This document shows positions 26,962 to 34,815 of a DNA stretch of 64,000 bases, piece by piece. The first letter of the stretch is position 1; each line of letters opens with the position of its first letter. This DNA is from Bacillota bacterium (GTDB lineage Bacteria; Bacillota; Clostridia; Oscillospirales; Ruminococcaceae): the NCBI GenBank assembly GCA_023458875.1, contig JAEWXO010000003.1, forward strand, positions 1-64,000. Direction: 5' to 3'. The notes under the pieces are model-generated. The model was not told where the DNA came from and did not search any database. It worked only from the letters and a program-made list of their open reading frames with translations. The translations under genes and the position numbers were made by a program.

Positions 26962-26999
26962 GGGAACCTTTTGACTTTTTAACTCATCTTATTTATAAT
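26962..26999 (+). promoter_or_regulatory. ECF-type promoter P3 overlapping a sigma-A promoter, driving the sigma gene
   Basis: Plus strand GGGAACC (26962-26968), 16 bases, CATCTTA (26985-26991), the mirror of P2. Overlapping it is a consensus housekeeping promoter: TTGACT (26971-26976), 17 bases, TATAAT (26994-26999). This fits a basal promoter plus autoregulation of the ECF factor. Confidence 0.7.
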
Positions 27000-27057
27000 G
27001 ATGTATATATGAGCTGTAAATTCAATACGACAAGTGATCTTGCAAAGGAGCGAGGAT

Positions 27058-27519
27058 ATGGATTCCAGAGAGCAATTCAGCCAGAACGTTCTGAAGTACA
27101 GTGAGTCACTCTTTTTTGTTGCTAAAGGGGTATTAAAGAACGATGCTGACGCAGAGGATGCTGTTTGCAATGCAATAATGAAAGCATACGAAAACTTCGG
27201 TCAGCTTAAGGATATAAAGGCTTTTAAGTCATGGATAACGCGTATAGTTTTAAACGAAGCGTATATGATATGCAGAAAAAATAAAAATACGCAGTCAATA
27301 GAAGAAGTACTTCAGGAACCGTCTTATACAGTCAGGTATTATGATGAGACATGGGAAATTGTCAACTCACTTGAAGAAGAATATAAAACAGTCCTTATAT
27401 TGTTTTATTATAATGATTTTTCGATAAAAGAAATAGCAAAGACACTTGATATAGCCACGGGAACTGTAAAATCAAGACTTAACCGTGGGCGACAGAAGGT
27501 TAAAGAGCTGATAAAATAA
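27058..27519 (+). CDS. ECF-subfamily RNA polymerase sigma factor
   Basis: A 153-residue sigma-70 protein with only regions 2 and 4, hence an ECF factor. Region 2 is at about 20-75 (DAEDAVCNAIMKAYENF, then FKSWITRIVLNEAY) and the region 4 helix-turn-helix at about 115-150 (FSIKEIAKTLDIATGTVKSRL). ATG 27058 lies seven bases from AAAGGAG; an upstream GTG is not supported. The next gene encodes a single-pass membrane protein that is probably its anti-sigma factor. Three copies of a candidate target promoter lie in the upstream gap. Confidence 0.93.
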   Translation: MDSREQFSQNVLKYSESLFFVAKGVLKNDADAEDAVCNAIMKAYENFGQLKDIKAFKSWITRIVLNEAYMICRKNKNTQSIEEVLQEPSYTVRYYDETWEIVNSLEEEYKTVLILFYYNDFSIKEIAKTLDIATGTVKSRLNRGRQKVKELIK

Positions 27520-27540
27520 ACTTATAAGGGAAACGGGTGA

Positions 27541-28437
27541 ATGTATATGGTACATAGAAGCAGGCTCTTTAATAAGAGTGTAAAAAACAAAGACAGTTAT
27601 ATTTCTGAAGGATACAGCCAGCGTATACTGGATACTCTCAGCAGTCTGCCTGATTCTTTGCCTGAAGATAAACACAATGTCTGTATTGTTAAACACAGCA
27701 GAAACTCCGCATATACAGCAGCACTGTCCGCAGCGGCAGTAATGATGATTGTGGTGGGAAGCGTGTATGCATATACGAAATTTTCTTCCATGGGCAGGGG
27801 CGACGGTAATGATCCGCATACTGCAGTAACAACAGTTACAACAGATGCGTCAGACGAAAAAAGCAATAATACATCTACATCCTCGTATAAAGAATTTACA
27901 ACAATATCTGTTACTGAAACGACAACAGCATTCTCTGAAATATCATCAGAGAATCATGATATAGCAGGAAATACAGATATCTTCACTACTCATACTGACC
28001 GTACTTATCGGGCGCAGACAGGTGAAAATAAGCAGACGGCATCAGTATATTACAAAAAAGAAACAGAAAATGCGGCTCAGACAACAAAGGCAAAAACAAC
28101 AGACAAAGCCGAACCGAAAACTGAGATTAAGGAGACAAGGAAAGCCGAAAAAAATCAGACAGAAACGATGCCTGATCACGTAGTTCCGGATGACAAAAAG
28201 CCTTTTGTAACAGCTCCGCCTATAGTCACACTGCCTGTTCCTCCGGTTCACACAGACAAGGAAAACGAAAAGCCTGATAATGACTTCTTTGAAAATAACA
28301 AAGACTTTCCGGGGATTGGCAGGGTAAAAGAATCTCCTGATAAAGACAACGGCAAAACGGAAGAAGAAAAAGAGGAGGATAAACAGGATTTCCATGAATT
28401 TGGAAATGTAAAAGGCATAAACGGACCCGGAAAATAA
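27541..28437 (+). CDS. Single-pass membrane protein, probable anti-sigma factor
   Basis: The 298-residue protein has a short cytoplasmic part (1-56), one membrane helix (about 57-78) and a long extracellular tail rich in Thr, Ser, Lys and Pro, with acidic-basic repeats toward the end. There is no recognisable enzymatic domain. Its place 21 bases behind an ECF sigma gene and its topology are those of a membrane anti-sigma factor whose outer part senses envelope state. The cytoplasmic sequence SQRILDTLSSLPDSLPED would be the sigma-binding part. I do not recognise a named anti-sigma family, so this is inference from context. Confidence 0.65.
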   Translation: MYMVHRSRLFNKSVKNKDSYISEGYSQRILDTLSSLPDSLPEDKHNVCIVKHSRNSAYTAALSAAAVMMIVVGSVYAYTKFSSMGRGDGNDPHTAVTTVTTDASDEKSNNTSTSSYKEFTTISVTETTTAFSEISSENHDIAGNTDIFTTHTDRTYRAQTGENKQTASVYYKKETENAAQTTKAKTTDKAEPKTEIKETRKAEKNQTETMPDHVVPDDKKPFVTAPPIVTLPVPPVHTDKENEKPDNDFFENNKDFPGIGRVKESPDKDNGKTEEEKEEDKQDFHEFGNVKGINGPGK

Positions 28438-28484
28438 CATTGATTTTCATACTGACAAATATCCTCGGTGAAAGGAAGAAGGAA

Positions 28485-29078
28485 ATGAATATAAAAGAAG
28501 AATTATTAAGGAAAGTCAGCATGACAGAAGACATACAGTTAAACGATATTGATACAGACATCGGAAAAATAAAAGCTGTTATGATAAATGAGGTGGTACC
28601 CGCTGATCCATCACAGGATTTTTACGGAAATGCCGATTCTGATTATATAAAAACAACAATTCAGCTTTTTGAAAAATCGGGGCTTAATATAAACGGAATC
28701 AATGATATTTTAAGCATGGGGATTTATATTACAAATGCAGTCAAAGTACCAAAGAATGAATATGCTGTCTCCAGGGAAAGCATTGAAAAAAGTCTGCCGT
28801 ATCTTGAAAATGAGCTGGCACTTTTTCCGGATATAAAGGTCATTATGCTTATGGGGGACGTTGCAAAAAAGTCGTTTAATATGATTGCAAAAAAACAAAC
28901 AGGGAAAAATATGGTTCCCTCCTTTTCAACTTACAGACTCAGAGAAAGTGAACTATACTACAGAAATATACGTGTAATGCCGTCATACATTATGACAGGA
29001 GGAAGTATCCAGATTGAAAAATCAAAAATTCAGATGATTTCAGAGGATATTTCAGTTATGGCAGATTTAATAAAATAG
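28485..29078 (+). CDS. Uracil-DNA glycosylase superfamily-like protein
   Basis: A 197-residue soluble protein. The pattern KAVMINEVVPADPSQDFYG, GIYITNAVKVPK, then LENELALFPDIKVIMLMGDVA and a C-terminal MPSYIMTG resembles the UDG-like fold (a nucleotide-binding loop, an N-A-V-K strand, and a P-x-V-I-x-LMG strand), as in small Clostridia proteins annotated as UDG family. The canonical GEAPG and catalytic motifs are not exact, so DNA repair activity is uncertain. ATG 28485 follows GAAAGGAAGAAGG; the longer frame starts at an unsupported TTG. Confidence 0.6.
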   Translation: MNIKEELLRKVSMTEDIQLNDIDTDIGKIKAVMINEVVPADPSQDFYGNADSDYIKTTIQLFEKSGLNINGINDILSMGIYITNAVKVPKNEYAVSRESIEKSLPYLENELALFPDIKVIMLMGDVAKKSFNMIAKKQTGKNMVPSFSTYRLRESELYYRNIRVMPSYIMTGGSIQIEKSKIQMISEDISVMADLIK

Positions 29079-29081
29079 ATA

Positions 29082-29145
29082 AAAGGCATTACTGCCTGAA
29101 AGCTTGTTTTCAAAGCGATCATGCGGTAATGCCTTTGGTTTTTTG
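29082..29145 (+). terminator. Terminator of the sigma/anti-sigma/UDG-like operon
   Basis: A perfect 11-bp stem (29082-29092 with 29125-29135) is followed by GG and TTTTTT. Confidence 0.82.
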
Positions 29146-29225
29146 TGTTTTTCTGATATAGTCTGGGTTTGCCGATTAAATTAAAGGTAAGCATTATTGG
29201 CAAGGGGAATTTACGAGGTCCGGAA

Positions 29226-29262
29226 TATAAAAAAATACCAGTCGTTTCATGTGACTGGTATA
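29226..29262 (-). terminator. Minus-strand terminator left behind a decayed gene
   Basis: TACCAGTC (29236-29243) pairs with GACTGGTA (29253-29260), and the minus strand then has seven T residues. The only minus-strand coding trace upstream is the remnant at 29316-29471, so this probably ended that lost gene. Confidence 0.6.
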
Positions 29263-29315
29263 ATTATTATTTTTATCAGTCTGAATAAGGCGATAGCTTT
29301 ACATAACACAGCTTT

Positions 29316-29471
29316 TCACAGAATTTTCACAGAATGAGATACCGTATTTAATGTTTTGCCGAATCTTCTTGGTCGTGAAAAAAGTTTAACTTTAGCGGCA
29401 TCTTCAATTAAATCAGCTATCAGCATTGTTTTATCCACGAAACAGCTGTCTTTATTTATTATTTCCTCAAA
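29316..29471 (-). pseudogene. Remnant of an AAA-ATPase-like / DUF1703 nuclease-family gene
   Basis: An open stretch of 52 codons on the minus strand reads FEEIINKDSCFVDKTML, then LFSRPRRFGKTLN. This is the conserved N-terminal block of the AAA-ATPase-like family that carries a C-terminal PD-(D/E)XK (DUF1703) domain, where YVDKT and RPRRFGKT are hallmarks. The start Met is missing: the reading frame runs straight into the end of the 185-bp element. Similarity stops after GKTLN and a TGA follows. The full proteins are 500-600 residues, so nearly all of the gene has gone. The stretch 29150-29225 shows nothing else. Confidence 0.75.
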
Positions 29472-29651
29472 CTTCGCACATCAAAAATAATTTCACATCT
29501 TGAAAATTCAAGGGTTCTCACAGTATAAAATAGCTTTTAATCGACAAACCACGTAGCATAACGGAACGCATAAATGCGTTCCCTACATTGAGCGTAACCC
29601 TCGTAGGGAACGGATTCATCCGTTCCGTGAAATTCATCCTGCGAAGTTTGA
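29467..29651. mobile_element. 185-bp MITE-like element, left copy
   Basis: Ends are 12-bp perfect inverted repeats (TCAAACTTCGCA at 29467-29478 and its complement at 29640-29651). Two perfect internal hairpins, GGAACGCA-TAAA-TGCGTTCC and GGAACGGA-TTCA-TCCGTTCC, lie about 30 bp apart. No coding capacity. It is the reverse complement of 46644-46828, with the same length and about five differences. No target-site duplication is obvious. Confidence 0.88.
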
Positions 29652-29693
29652 TTTAATATTAAAAAATTATTTTTACATATTAAATAAATTCTC

Positions 29694-29722
29694 TTGTCAA
29701 AGCAGAATATATATTGTATAAT
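29694..29722 (+). promoter_or_regulatory. Sigma-A promoter of the yfhO gene
   Basis: TTGTCA (29694-29699), 17 bases, TATAAT (29717-29722), about 65 bases before the ATG. Confidence 0.75.
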
Positions 29723-29790
29723 AAAAATATATGTGCTTTAAATATGAAGCAAAGCACAATACAATATAAAGAAGAAACAGGAGGATCTAA

Positions 29791-32592
29791 ATGGAAAATA
29801 AAGCAAAACCTGCTGATAAGGTTAAGCCATCATTTCCGGATAAAGCGAAACAGTGGATATATAAAAACAGATTTTATATATATGCGTTTTTTGTTCCGGT
29901 TATCATAATGGCACTTGCCTACGGACTGTTTGATGTCTATCCGCTCGGCAATATTATGGGCACAACGCTTGAGGGACGTACAAATCCTCATGATGGTTCT
30001 GTTCTTGTACTCGATCTCAACGGTCAGTATGTTTACTATTTTGAAGCGTTAAGAGATGCAATATGGGGTGACAAAAGTATACTTTACAACTGGTCACGAA
30101 ATCTTTCCGGTGAATATATGGGAATCATCGGTTATTATCTTGCCAGCCCGTTTACACTTATAGTAATGCTTCTGCCGCGTACTATGCTGCTTGAAAGTCT
30201 GCTTATTATGCAGCTTGCAAAGATTGGCTCTATAGGCGTTACATTCAGCTACTATTTACAAAAGTCCAAAAATCTCAAACCGATAAATGCAACAATTTTT
30301 TCAACACTCTTTGCATTATGTGCGTATGCGGTAATACAGCTTATGGACCCTATGTGGATAGACGGCCTGATACTGCTGCCTCTTATAATGCTTGGAATTG
30401 AATATCTTGTAGATAAAAAATTCAGAGCAAATTATATAATACCGCTTGCAGTTATGTTCTTTGCAAACTTCTATATAGGCTTTATGCTTGCAATATTCAG
30501 TGTAATCTACTTTTTATTTTACTGCTTCCTCGGAAGTGATAAGGAGAACGGTACTGTAAAAGAAAAAGTATTTACATTTCTGAGATTCGGATACTGTTCA
30601 TTGATTGCTGCAATGTGTGCCGCTGCCATGATTCTTCCGGTATACTATTCACTGAGCCTTGGAAAATTTGAATTTACTGAGCCGGATTATTCAGTAAGTC
30701 TTCAGTTTTCTTCAATAGATATAATCTCAAAGCTTTTACCTTCGAGCTATGATACAGTAAGAAATGAAGGACTTCCTGAAATATACTGCGGTACTCTTGC
30801 AATATTAATGCTTCCGCTTTTCTATTTCAATACAAAAATAAAATCAAAGCATAAGATAGGCTATTCACTCCTACTCGCTGTAATGTTCTTCAGTATGTAT
30901 GTAAAGCCTCTTGACATGCTCTGGCATGGCGGACAGGTTCCTAACTGGCTTCCATACAGATACTCATTTATAATGTCATGCATTATACTCGTAATGGGTG
31001 CAATGGCGTTTGAAAAGCTTGACGGAATCAAACCGAATGTCATAGGCGGAACGTTTTTTGGAATACTGGCGTATCTGCTGCTTGCTGAAAAACTCTTTAA
31101 GTATGACAATATCGAGGTCCTTAACGGTCTGTGGTTTACAGGCGGATGTGTTCTCTGCTTTGCGATACTTATTTCTGCATACAGGGACAATATGACTTCA
31201 AGAGCAATACCGATAACCATACTGGTTCTTGTATCGGGAGAGCTCCTTATAAGTTCCTTTGAGACACTTAAGGATATCCATACAGACGTTACCTACAGTA
31301 TGCGCTCAGGATATTATAATTATATCGAAGCCGGAAGAGCTGCTGTTGACAAAATGGAAGATATGGATGACGGACTGTACAGATCAGAAAAAATTACAAA
31401 CAAAAATGTCCTCAGAAGAACGGTAAACGATAACCTGGCGTTTGGTCTGAAGGGTGTTACACATTCAAGCTCGGTAATGAATGCAAAAATTATAAAAACA
31501 CTTGGCAGACTCGGATTTTCTGAGCGTGGCCATTATACAAGATATGACGGAACCACTCCTCTGACAGATTCAATCCTTGGTATCAAATATGTTCTTGATT
31601 CTGAAAACTCAGGAGTATCATCACTGTATGAATATCAGATGTCAACGGTGACAGAGCATGATGATAATTTATCAAGTCAGATCGATATCTATAAAAACCC
31701 GGATGCACTTGCTATAGGATATATGGTAGACACTGATATTCTGGATGTGTATATGGATAACGAAACAAATCCTTTTGAAAACCAGAATGCGCTTTTAAGT
31801 GCTATGGTGGGCGAAAATAAGCAGTATTTCAAACGTCTTGATTTTTCACAGGACCCTATATATACAAATGTCACTATTGAAGGCGCAGGAAATCAGACAA
31901 AGTATGTAGCTGATTCAAGTGCAAATGACTGGACTATAGATTACTTTGTTCATGCACAGACTGATGATACCGTATATGTTTACTTCCCGACCGTTTACGA
32001 AAAGAAAGTAAATCTCTGGAACGGAACATGGGACGAGGAGAGTCAGAGCTTTGACTATGATGAATTTCTTGATTTCTATTATGAGGATGAAAACTACTGC
32101 ATAAAGAGATTAGGAAACTATGAGGCAGATACAAACTTCAGCATACGTATGACGATTGCAAATGAATATACGTATATGATAGATCAGCTTTTCTATTATT
32201 TTGATGAGGATCTTTACAAGCAGGACATGGCAAAGCTTAAAGAAAATCAGTGGAATATTGAAAAGTGGTCAGATACCCATATAGAGGGCGAAGTTACTGC
32301 TCTGGACGATCAGGTATTCTTTACATCTATTCCTGACGAAAAGGGATGGACAGTAAAGGTTGACGGAAAGAAAGCGGAAATAGTTGATGTGGCAAACGGA
32401 TTTATAGGCGTAATGCTTGAACCAGGTAAACACACAATAGAAATGTCATTCTTCCCGGCAGGTATGGGACTCGGCATACTGCTTGCAGTTATCGGAATAG
32501 GCTGTGTGGTTGTGTTTATTATGATAGATACAAACAGAGGCTTTAAGTTCGTAAAAAAAGTAACCGCAACGGCAAAATCAGTTAAAAAATAA
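29791..32592 (+). CDS. YfhO family multi-pass membrane protein
   Basis: A 933-residue membrane protein: a hydrophilic N-terminus, an array of about twelve membrane helices over residues 30-480, a large extracellular beta-rich domain (about 490-890), and a last helix near 895-918. YfhO proteins of Firmicutes have GT-C-like topology and are implicated in glycosylating lipoteichoic acid or other envelope polymers. Seen motifs include LDLNGQYVYYFEALRDAIWG in the first outer loop and WHGGQVPNWLPYRYSF, both typical of the family. AGGAGG-type site precedes ATG 29791. Its place beside glycan genes fits an envelope role. Confidence 0.88.
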   Translation: MENKAKPADKVKPSFPDKAKQWIYKNRFYIYAFFVPVIIMALAYGLFDVYPLGNIMGTTLEGRTNPHDGSVLVLDLNGQYVYYFEALRDAIWGDKSILYNWSRNLSGEYMGIIGYYLASPFTLIVMLLPRTMLLESLLIMQLAKIGSIGVTFSYYLQKSKNLKPINATIFSTLFALCAYAVIQLMDPMWIDGLILLPLIMLGIEYLVDKKFRANYIIPLAVMFFANFYIGFMLAIFSVIYFLFYCFLGSDKENGTVKEKVFTFLRFGYCSLIAAMCAAAMILPVYYSLSLGKFEFTEPDYSVSLQFSSIDIISKLLPSSYDTVRNEGLPEIYCGTLAILMLPLFYFNTKIKSKHKIGYSLLLAVMFFSMYVKPLDMLWHGGQVPNWLPYRYSFIMSCIILVMGAMAFEKLDGIKPNVIGGTFFGILAYLLLAEKLFKYDNIEVLNGLWFTGGCVLCFAILISAYRDNMTSRAIPITILVLVSGELLISSFETLKDIHTDVTYSMRSGYYNYIEAGRAAVDKMEDMDDGLYRSEKITNKNVLRRTVNDNLAFGLKGVTHSSSVMNAKIIKTLGRLGFSERGHYTRYDGTTPLTDSILGIKYVLDSENSGVSSLYEYQMSTVTEHDDNLSSQIDIYKNPDALAIGYMVDTDILDVYMDNETNPFENQNALLSAMVGENKQYFKRLDFSQDPIYTNVTIEGAGNQTKYVADSSANDWTIDYFVHAQTDDTVYVYFPTVYEKKVNLWNGTWDEESQSFDYDEFLDFYYEDENYCIKRLGNYEADTNFSIRMTIANEYTYMIDQLFYYFDEDLYKQDMAKLKENQWNIEKWSDTHIEGEVTALDDQVFFTSIPDEKGWTVKVDGKKAEIVDVANGFIGVMLEPGKHTIEMSFFPAGMGLGILLAVIGIGCVVVFIMIDTNRGFKFVKKVTATAKSVKK

Positions 32593-32596
32593 TTAT

Positions 32597-32643
32597 AAAC
32601 AAAGAAGGGATCGTTCCGTCAAAACGGAATGACCCCTTTGTTT
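32597..32643 (+). terminator. Terminator of yfhO
   Basis: AAACAAAG arms at 32597-32604 and 32636-32643 with an inner TTCCGT-CAAA-ACGGAA hairpin, immediately after the stop. Confidence 0.75.
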
Positions 32644-32665
32644 AACTTAAAAAAGGAATTTAAAA

Positions 32666-33445
32666 ATGGAAAGACTGGACAAATTCATTTCAGATGTGTC
32701 TGACAGATCCAGAAAAGACGTAAAGCTTCTTTTAAAATCAGGTGCAGTAAAGGTAAATGACTCCGTAGCTTCGGATGCAGCGTGTAAAATAGATCCGGAG
32801 AAGGATATGGTAACGGTAAACGGAAAGCCCCTCAGGTATCGCAAAAATACGTATATAATGATGAACAAGCCCGAGGGTGTTGTGTGTTCAACAAGGGACG
32901 GCAGGTCGGAAACCGTAATGTCACTTGTTCCGGAAGATTTAAGAGTAAAGGGACTGTTTCCGGCAGGAAGACTTGACAAGGACTCAAAGGGCTTTGTATT
33001 TCTTACAGATGACGGAGAATTTGCCCATAAAATGCTGTCACCTAAAAAACATGTTGCCAAGTACTATCTGGTAAAGTTAAAGGAAGACTACAGAGCAGAA
33101 TATGAAAAGGCATTTTAAGACGGCTTGAAAATTGACGGAGGGGAGCAGTGCCTTCCGGCACGTGTAAAAGGGATAGAAGAAAATAAAAGATTTGCCTTTG
33201 TAGAACTTCATGAAGGCAAATTTCACCAGGTAAAACGTATGTTTGAGGCTGTTGAAAATTCTGTTGAAAGTCTGTACAGAACACAGATCGGAAATTTGCA
33301 AATCGACGTAAAACTCAAGCCCGGAGACTGTTTGGAAATGTTGCACAACGATGTTGAAAACCTATTGGTTCAAACAGACTTTTTAACTGCTCTGAATTCA
33401 ACCCGAAAAAGATTTTGGGCATATTTAATAAACAATAATTTATAA
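32666..33445 (+). pseudogene. Pseudouridine synthase (RsuA/RluB family) broken by one in-frame stop
   Basis: Residues 1-150 give an S4 domain (MERLDKFISDVSDRSRKDVK) and the catalytic motif FPAGRLDKDSKGFVFLTDDGE, with the essential Asp in GRLDKDS. The frame hits TAA at 33116-33118 and continues in the same frame from GAC at 33119 with DGLKIDGG, FAFVELHEGKFHQVKRMF and a normal C-terminus to 33445. Family members of about 235-260 residues span this whole length. A single base change (for example GAA to TAA) explains it, though a sequencing error cannot be excluded. A truncated 150-residue product would lack half the catalytic fold. Confidence 0.85.
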
Positions 33446-33547
33446 GTTTGGGTAAATAGAGTCTTGCAATTAAGGGGTGAAATTTGTTATTATTATATTG
33501 TAGTCAATTTGTATTGGCAAAATAACTCTTTAGGAGGCCTGTAAAGC

Positions 33548-34687
33548 ATGGCAAGTTTATCGTTACGCGGAATCTATAAGAAATATCCAGGCGGTGTAGT
33601 GGCCGTTTCTGATGTAAATGTAGAGATTAGAGATAAGGAATTTATTATTTTGGTTGGACCTTCAGGTTGTGGTAAATCAACAACACTGAGAATGATCGCA
33701 GGACTGGAGGAAATCTCAGACGGTGAATTATATATCGGGGATCGCCTGGTTAATGATATAGCACCTAAGGACAGAGATATAGCAATGGTTTTCCAGAACT
33801 ATGCACTTTATCCTCATATGACAGTTTTTGAAAATATGGCGTTCGGACTTAAGCTCAGAAAAGTACCAAAGGACGAAATCGCTCGTAAGGTTGAAGAAGC
33901 AGCAAGAATCCTTGATCTTACACATCTTCTCGAAAGAAAGCCTAAGGCTATGTCAGGTGGTCAGAGACAGAGAGTTGCTCTCGGTCGTGCCATTGTACGT
34001 CAGCCACAGGTATTTTTACTTGATGAGCCTCTTTCAAACCTTGACGCAAAGCTCCGTGCTCAGATGAGAACAGAGATTGCAAAGCTTCATAAGAGACTCG
34101 GAACAACATTTATCTACGTTACACATGACCAGACAGAAGCTATGACAATGGGTGACAGAATAGTAGTTATGAAGGACGGATTTGTACAGCAGATCGATAC
34201 TCCGCAGAATCTCTATTTAAACCCTATAAACAAGTTTGTTGCCGGCTTCCTTGGTTCACCACAGATGAACATGATTGATGCTGTTCTCAGAAACGACGGC
34301 GGAAGATATTATGTTGAATTCGGTTCAAATGATACAAAAATAGCAAGAGGCATAAAATATCAGATAGTTATTCCTGATGAGAAGTGCAATCCTCAGCTTG
34401 CTGAATATGTAAACAAGGAAGTAATCCTTGGTGTACGTCCTGAAAGCATTCATGATGAACCACATTATATCGCAAATGCAACAACAGGAGTTGTTGACTG
34501 TGCAGTAGAAATTACAGAAATGATGGGTGCTGAAACTTACCTGTACCTTAACTGTGAAGGAATTCCTCTTACTTCAAGAGTTGCTCCTACATCAACAGCA
34601 AGAGCACAGGATACAATCAAGGTTGCTATTGATCCTTACAAGATTCACCTCTTTGATAAGGAAACAGACATTACTATAATGAACTAA
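33548..34687 (+). CDS. Sugar ABC transporter ATPase, MsmX/UgpC type
   Basis: A 379-residue ATPase with Walker A GPSGCGKST (residues 37-45), Q-loop FQNYALYPHM, signature MSGGQRQRV, Walker B VFLLDEPLSNLD and H-loop VTHDQTEAM, plus the C-terminal regulatory TOBE domain typical of MalK/UgpC/MsmX. Such ATPases energise several oligosaccharide or glycerol-phosphate importers. No permease or binding-protein gene is near, so it is probably a shared ATPase as MsmX is in Bacillus. AGGAGG lies ten bases before ATG 33548. TTGCAA (33465-33470) and TATTAT may be its promoter. Confidence 0.93.
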   Translation: MASLSLRGIYKKYPGGVVAVSDVNVEIRDKEFIILVGPSGCGKSTTLRMIAGLEEISDGELYIGDRLVNDIAPKDRDIAMVFQNYALYPHMTVFENMAFGLKLRKVPKDEIARKVEEAARILDLTHLLERKPKAMSGGQRQRVALGRAIVRQPQVFLLDEPLSNLDAKLRAQMRTEIAKLHKRLGTTFIYVTHDQTEAMTMGDRIVVMKDGFVQQIDTPQNLYLNPINKFVAGFLGSPQMNMIDAVLRNDGGRYYVEFGSNDTKIARGIKYQIVIPDEKCNPQLAEYVNKEVILGVRPESIHDEPHYIANATTGVVDCAVEITEMMGAETYLYLNCEGIPLTSRVAPTSTARAQDTIKVAIDPYKIHLFDKETDITIMN

Positions 34688-34700
34688 TTAAAGTACTTTA

Positions 34701-34735
34701 AAATTCCTCTGTAGCTTCTGGCCTCAGAGGAATTT
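34701..34735 (+). terminator. Terminator of the ABC ATPase gene
   Basis: A perfect 11-bp stem (34701-34711 with 34725-34735) follows the stop by 14 bases; T-rich but broken tail. Confidence 0.68.
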
Positions 34736-34749
34736 CTATATTTCACAAA

Positions 34750-34789
34750 AATAAAATCACTTTCATTAAAAAACGAAAGTGATTTTATT
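34750..34789 (-). terminator. Bidirectional terminator downstream of ilvE
   Basis: Fifteen-bp perfect arms (34750-34764 with 34775-34789) and A/T tails on both sides serve ilvE on the minus strand and back up the previous terminator. Confidence 0.8.
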
Positions 34790-34815
34790 TTTATAGAAAT
34801 TTATTATGAATCCGA

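Larger units (their letters stand above)
26758..26972. repeat. Tandemly duplicated regulatory block, 116-bp period
   Basis: The block starting AAACTGCAG at 26758 recurs at 26874 (both then carry TTGCT, AGATG, CGAAA, AAAGGTT and GAAAAA at matching offsets). Each copy includes a long dyad: TCCGGAAAAAT with its perfect complement (26811-26821/26837-26847), and GGTTCCCAGAA with TTCTGGGGAACC (26924-26934/26957-26968, one unpaired base). Confidence 0.8.
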
